Assembly (NCBI GenBank): GCA_018240935.1
Contig: JAFEEV010000139.1
Coordinates: forward strand, 1 to 6,318
DNA length: 6,318 nt
Direction of reading: 5' to 3'
Origin: Pseudomonadota bacterium
Lineage (GTDB): Bacteria; Pseudomonadota; Gammaproteobacteria; Burkholderiales; Nitrosomonadaceae
Below are positions 4,994-6,318 of the stretch, piece by piece. Each line of letters begins with the position of its first letter. Positions within the stretch are counted from its first letter, which is position 1. Below the pieces are notes generated by a model, which had not been told where the DNA came from, did not search any database, and saw only the letters and a list, made by a program, of their open reading frames with translations. The translations under genes were made by a program, and so were the position numbers.

Positions 4994-6259
4994 TTATCGC
5001 GCCTCATACCGCCGCGCCAGCAGCAACCCTGCCAGACTGAACATTCCCGCCATCGTCAGATAGAGGCCGACGATGGCCGTGCCGCCAAATTCGCTCAGCG
5101 CCTGCGCGGCAACCGGGGCGACTGCTCCGCCCAGAATGCCGCCGGCGTTGAAAGCCACGGATGCGCCGGTATAGCGCACCCGGGGTGGAAACAGCGACGG
5201 CAGCCAAGCGCCGAGCGGACCGTAAACAAAACCCATCACGAACAGGGCCAGCGACAACGCTATCCATACCAGCCACAACGACCCGGAACCCAACAGTGGC
5301 CCGAACATCATTCCCATGCCGATGGTCGCGACGCATCCCCATGTCAGCACCCGCGCCGAGCTGCTCGCGTCGGCTTGCACGCCCGCGGCGATGATACCGA
5401 GCACAAGGAATAGCGTGGCGGCAAGTTGAACAGCCAGGAAAGTTTCGCGCTCGTATCCCAGCGCGGTTGTGCCATGCGCGAGTGCAAATGCGGTGGAAAG
5501 ATAAAAAATTGCAAAACAGGCGACTACCGCAAAAGTTCCGGCAAAGGCCGCCAACGCGTGATTGCGGATCAATTCCCCGATCGGAACCGGAATCGGCGGA
5601 TCTTTTGCCAGCGCTTGCGCAAACTCGGGCGTTTCATTGATTTTCAGGCGCACCCATAGACCGAGCCCGACCAGGATGGCGCTCGCCAGAAACGGAATGC
5701 GCCAGCCCCACGCGGCAAAGTCCGCTTCGCTCAATCCCATGCCTAGTAATAAGAACATTCCGTTGGCGGCGAGGAAGCCGACCGGCGCGCCCAGTTGTGG
5801 AACCATACCGAATCGCGCCCGCCAGCCCGGGGGCGCATTTTCAACCGCCAATAGCGCCGCGCCGCCCCATTCTCCGCCGAGACCAAGTCCCTGGCCAAAC
5901 CGCAGAAGGCACAGCAACAATGGCGCGATCCAGCCGGCCATGGCATACGTCGGCAGAAACGCGATCAGCAGCGTCGATACGCCCATCAGCAGCAGCGATA
6001 CCACCAAAGTCGATTTTCTGCCGATCCGGTCGCCGTAATGACCGAACAATACTGCGCCAAACGGGCGTGCGATGAATGCGAGGCCAAAACTCAAGAACGA
6101 CAACATCAATTGCGCGGCCTCGGAGCTGGCCGGGAAGAACAGCGGCCCAAACACCAACGCCGCCGCCGTGGCATAAATGTAAAAATCATAAAACTCAACA
6201 GCGGTACCGGCCAAACTGGCGGCAAGTATGCGGCGATGCTGGCGATACGGACTGATCAT
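4994..6259 (-). CDS. MHS family (metabolite:H+ symporter) MFS transporter
   Basis: A 421-residue inner-membrane transporter with about twelve hydrophobic segments, the usual size for the ProP/ShiA/KgtP group. Group motifs are plain: VEFYDFYIY at 21-29 in helix 1, ARPFGAVLFGHYGDRIGRK at 64-82 (motif A between helices 2 and 3), RFGQGLGLGGEWGGA at 120-134 in helix 4, RIPFL at 187-191, KINETPEF at 206-213 and RYTGAS at 362-367. Members take up organic acids or osmolytes with protons (shikimate, 2-oxoglutarate, citrate, proline/betaine). The substrate here cannot be assigned. It lacks the C-terminal coiled coil that ProP uses for osmosensing, so an osmotic role is less likely. The ATG at 6259 has AAGGA (6269-6273) with a 9-nt spacer. 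No neighbouring catabolic gene in the window hints at a substrate. Confidence 0.92.
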   Translation of the reverse strand: MISPYRQHRRILAASLAGTAVEFYDFYIYATAAALVFGPLFFPASSEAAQLMLSFLSFGLAFIARPFGAVLFGHYGDRIGRKSTLVVSLLLMGVSTLLIAFLPTYAMAGWIAPLLLCLLRFGQGLGLGGEWGGAALLAVENAPPGWRARFGMVPQLGAPVGFLAANGMFLLLGMGLSEADFAAWGWRIPFLASAILVGLGLWVRLKINETPEFAQALAKDPPIPVPIGELIRNHALAAFAGTFAVVACFAIFYLSTAFALAHGTTALGYERETFLAVQLAATLFLVLGIIAAGVQADASSSARVLTWGCVATIGMGMMFGPLLGSGSLWLVWIALSLALFVMGFVYGPLGAWLPSLFPPRVRYTGASVAFNAGGILGGAVAPVAAQALSEFGGTAIVGLYLTMAGMFSLAGLLLARRYEAR

Positions 6260-6268
6260 GACCGGTTT

Positions 6269-6273
6269 TCCTT
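6269..6273 (-). promoter_or_regulatory. Ribosome binding site of the MHS transporter gene
   Basis: AAGGA on the minus strand, 9 nt before the ATG at 6259. It fixes that start, which also agrees with the short N-terminus usual for the family. Confidence 0.55.
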
Positions 6274-6279
6274 GGAATG

Positions 6280-6305
6280 TTGCGGGGTTTTGTAAAAAAC
6301 CGCAA
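6280..6305. repeat. Hairpin in the likely leader of the MHS transporter gene
   Basis: TTGCGG (6280-6285) pairs with CCGCAA (6300-6305) and TTTT (6288-6291) with AAAA (6296-6299). The result is ten base pairs with a 2-nt bulge and a 4-nt loop. It stands 6 nt upstream of the AAGGA site. No T-run follows on either strand, so it is not a typical intrinsic terminator; it may be a leader structure or part of an element beyond the right edge. Confidence 0.35.
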
Positions 6306-6318
6306 AGTATTTCATAAG

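Noticed and set aside
5562..6038. 158-codon open frame on the plus strand inside the MHS transporter region
   Set aside because: It is antisense to a well-supported transporter. Its composition (Pro, Arg, Ser, Ala) and lack of any motif mark it as a shadow.

Overview
The window looks like a chromosomal segment from a Gram-negative bacterium, most likely a betaproteobacterium. The Nitrosomonas group is my best guess, from overall impression only; no marker gene proves it. The Gram-negative call rests on a periplasm-targeted methionine sulfoxide reductase and on proteobacterial transporter families.

Layout: (1) 1-178, minus: 5' part of a YbhB/YbcL (PEBP) family gene that runs off the left edge. 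(2) 179-424: a 246-bp divergent intergenic region with an imperfect direct repeat, a possible promoter for the leftward gene and a small perfect inverted repeat close to the start of the rightward gene. (3) 425-1144, plus: a Crp/Fnr-family regulator without the Fnr cysteine cluster or a recognisable cAMP pocket. (4) 1273-1641, plus: a small four-helix membrane protein built from two similar halves (SPW-repeat-like). (5) 1749-3077, minus: a periplasmic methionine sulfoxide reductase with the order signal peptide, MsrA, thioredoxin-like domain, MsrB. (6) 3165-4784, minus: a major facilitator exporter of the MFS_3/EntS type with a C-terminal ABM-like domain, possibly preceded by a 33-codon upstream reading frame. 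(7) 4994-6259, minus: a metabolite/H+ symporter (MHS) family transporter. No rRNA, tRNA, CRISPR array or intact insertion sequence was seen.

Genes (5) to (7) point the same way. The reductase and the MFS_3 exporter are close enough to share a transcript, while the MHS gene is about 200 bp upstream of the exporter and may have its own unit. The two rightward genes are visibly richer in A+T than the leftward block, so the window joins two segments of different composition. The most notable gene is the MsrA-thioredoxin-MsrB fusion. It has exactly five cysteines and each has an obvious catalytic role; its MsrB part lacks both zinc cysteines and the usual resolving cysteine. The rest is mostly ordinary, with candidate cis elements of low to moderate confidence.
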